From positions 1 to 5,078 of the forward strand of contig JANQGB010000481.1 of NCBI GenBank assembly GCA_028277545.1: a stretch of DNA of 5,078 nucleotides, in the 5' to 3' direction. Of this stretch, positions 3,523 through 5,078 are shown one piece after another. The stretch's first letter is position 1; each line of letters opens with the position of its first letter. The translations under genes were made by a program, and so were the position numbers. The notes beneath the pieces are model-generated. The model was given only the letters and a program-made list of their open reading frames with translations. It made no database searches and was not told the DNA's origin. Source of the DNA: Phycisphaerae bacterium. Its GTDB lineage: Bacteria; Planctomycetota; Phycisphaerae; UBA1845.

Positions 3523-5078
3523 ATGTCTGAGGAAACCAGCGGTTCGGGTCGCGGTTCGTACGATTTCACCGCCATCGAGGCCAAGTGGCAGGAGTACTGG
3601 GCAGCCCACAAGACCTTTCGCATGGCCAACCCGGGCGATCCTGGCTTGGACCCGACCAAGCCCAAGTGTTACGTTCTGGATATGTTTCCCTACCCCTCGG
3701 GGTCCGGGCTGCACGTGGGGCACCCGCTGGGCTACTGCGCCACTGACATCTACTGCCGATACAAGCGCATGCGGGGCTTCAACGTCCTGCACCCCATGGG
3801 CTTCGACGCGTTCGGCTTGCCGGCCGAGCAGCACGCGATCGAGACCGGCGTCCACCCCAGCGTTACAACCAAGCAGAATATTGACACCTACCGCAGGCAG
3901 CTGCGGATGCTTGGGTTCAGCTATGACTGGGACCGCGAAGTGGCCACTTGCGATGCGGCGTACTACCGCTGGACGCAGTGGATCTTCGTCCAGATGTTCA
4001 ATAGCTGGTACGACCGGGAGTTTGACTGGCAGGACGAAGATGGCCGCCCCTACAAGGGTCGGGCACGCCCGATCCATGACCTGGAACTCCAACTGGAGAT
4101 GGGTCAGTTCGGCGTGGATGACGCCGGCGGGCTGATCCGCGACCCGCAGGAAGCCCCACATCTCAAGTGGGCCGACCTTGATCCGGCCGAGCGGCGACAG
4201 GTGATCAACAACCAGCGACTGGCCTTCGTGGACGAGGTGGCGGTGAACTGGTGTCCGGCTCTTGGCACCGTGTTGGCCAATGAGGAAGTCACTGCCGACG
4301 GGCTGAGCGATCGCGGCAGCCATCCGGTTTTCCGCCGCCCGCTGCGGCAGTGGATGCTGCGAATCACCACCTATGCCGAGCGCCTTCTGGACGACCTCGA
4401 GGCACTGGACTGGCCCGAGCCGATCAAGCTCATGCAACGCAACTGGATCGGGCGAAGTGAAGGCGCCGACGTGGACTTCGCGATTGTCTCGGGTGGACCG
4501 GAGGCGCCGACGGTCGGCAACGCCCAAGCCTGGCGCGACGACCGCTGCCAGGGCTTCCCGGCCAAACCCGAGGATTTCACCATTCGGGTCTATACTACAC
4601 GCCCGGACACGCTGTTCGGGGCAACGTACATGGTCCTGGCTCCCGAACATTACCTGGTAGAGCGGATAACGACCGAGGAACAGCGCGACGCCGTGGCGAA
4701 GTACGTCGAGACCGCCCGTCACAAGTCGGACCTCGACCGCACGGCCGACACCAAGGACAAGACCGGCGTCTTCACCGGCGCCTACGCGCTCAACCCGGTT
4801 AACGGCCAGAGCGTCCCGATCTGGGTGGCGGACTACGTACTGATGGGCTACGGCACGGGTGCGATCATGGCCGTGCCTGCCCACGACACACGGGACATGG
4901 AGTTCGCCAAGCAGTTCGGACTGCCCATCATCGCCGTGGTGCAGCCTGAGGAGGAGTGGTTTCACGAGCAGATACAGCGCGAGGCGCTCGACGCCGAGTA
5001 CTGTGCCCGCAGAGGCAAAGCGGACCTGCCGGAGCAGCTTATCACGTCGGCAACGGCCGCCGCTGGAACGCTGGGCGG
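3523..5078 (+). CDS. leuS: Leucyl-tRNA synthetase, N-terminal part (3' end outside window)
   Basis: The enzyme joins leucine to tRNA-Leu using ATP, in the cytoplasm, and edits mischarged tRNA. The visible 518 codons carry the class I catalytic start: PYPSGSGLHVGHPLGY with the HIGH-equivalent HVGH at 64-67, then NVLHPMGFDAFGLPAEQHAI (88-107). Residues about 160-235 form an extra segment absent from the E. coli type, before VNWCPALGTVLANEEV (241-256). The zinc-binding CxxC expected next is missing (GLSDRGSHPVFRRPLRQW). The CP1 editing domain follows, with the threonine-rich TTRPDTLFGAT (358-368) and GTGAIMAVPAHDTRD (444-458), whose Asp residues are those used in proofreading. The start at 3523 is supported by AGGAG at 3507-3511 and by the distance to the conserved core. 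Family members are usually 800-950 residues, so over a third, including KMSKS and the anticodon-binding domain, lies beyond the window. From memory, the HVGHPLGY form, the extra segment and the cysteine-poor zinc region match the LeuRS seen in Bacteroidetes and planctomycetes. Confidence 0.97.
   Translation, partial: MSEETSGSGRGSYDFTAIEAKWQEYWAAHKTFRMANPGDPGLDPTKPKCYVLDMFPYPSGSGLHVGHPLGYCATDIYCRYKRMRGFNVLHPMGFDAFGLPAEQHAIETGVHPSVTTKQNIDTYRRQLRMLGFSYDWDREVATCDAAYYRWTQWIFVQMFNSWYDREFDWQDEDGRPYKGRARPIHDLELQLEMGQFGVDDAGGLIRDPQEAPHLKWADLDPAERRQVINNQRLAFVDEVAVNWCPALGTVLANEEVTADGLSDRGSHPVFRRPLRQWMLRITTYAERLLDDLEALDWPEPIKLMQRNWIGRSEGADVDFAIVSGGPEAPTVGNAQAWRDDRCQGFPAKPEDFTIRVYTTRPDTLFGATYMVLAPEHYLVERITTEEQRDAVAKYVETARHKSDLDRTADTKDKTGVFTGAYALNPVNGQSVPIWVADYVLMGYGTGAIMAVPAHDTRDMEFAKQFGLPIIAVVQPEEEWFHEQIQREALDAEYCARRGKADLPEQLITSATAAAGTLG

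Noticed and set aside
3328..4965. Long open frame of 545 codons on the - strand
   Set aside because: It lies almost wholly antisense to leuS, whose + frame carries unmistakable synthetase motifs. The long antisense frame follows from high GC and third-position bias, and its product shows no recognisable domain.
1..5078. CRISPR array, insertion sequence, tRNA or rRNA
   Set aside because: No regularly spaced direct repeats, transposase-like frames, terminal inverted repeats or RNA gene signatures were found by reading both strands.

Overview
The window is high-GC bacterial chromosomal DNA with compact, ordinary gene layout, and every convincing gene lies on the + strand. The most informative genes are a sigma-70 family factor whose region 2 lacks the usual tryptophan pair and which has no clear region 3, a leucyl-tRNA synthetase of the HVGH type with an extra segment before its zinc-domain position, and a Gly/Asp-rich lipoprotein with an Ig-like domain. 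From memory, this combination best fits a planctomycete (Planctomycetota, possibly Phycisphaerae) or a relative. That is inference; no rRNA or other marker is present to settle it.

Layout. 1-615: the 3' end of a MacB/FtsX-type ABC transporter permease gene, whose start lies before the window. 616-973: an intergenic region with a good sigma-70 type promoter (TTGCCG-17-TATACT) and a structured leader of about 240 nt. The leader holds three hairpins, five CAGGA motifs and a possible 43-codon upstream ORF that stops 2 nt before the sigma-factor start. 974-1966: the sigma factor (330 aa), followed by a strong intrinsic terminator at 2016-2045. 2095-3317: an extended -10 promoter placed so that the transcript may begin at or next to the ATG, then two exported proteins with a 1-nt gap between them: an unrecognised membrane-anchored or lipid-anchored protein, and a lipoprotein with a flexible acidic/glycine linker and a C-terminal Ig-like domain. 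3318-3522: an intergenic leader with GC-rich hairpins. 3523-5078: leuS, cut by the window end inside or just after the editing domain, before the KMSKS loop.

The genes do not form an obvious single pathway. They look like four separate transcription units: export permease, sigma factor, two-gene envelope operon, and tRNA charging. No CRISPR array, mobile element, tRNA, rRNA or defence system was seen. The parts most worth a second look are the sigma factor's unusual region 2 and its elaborate leader, and the apparently leaderless promoter of the two-gene envelope operon.
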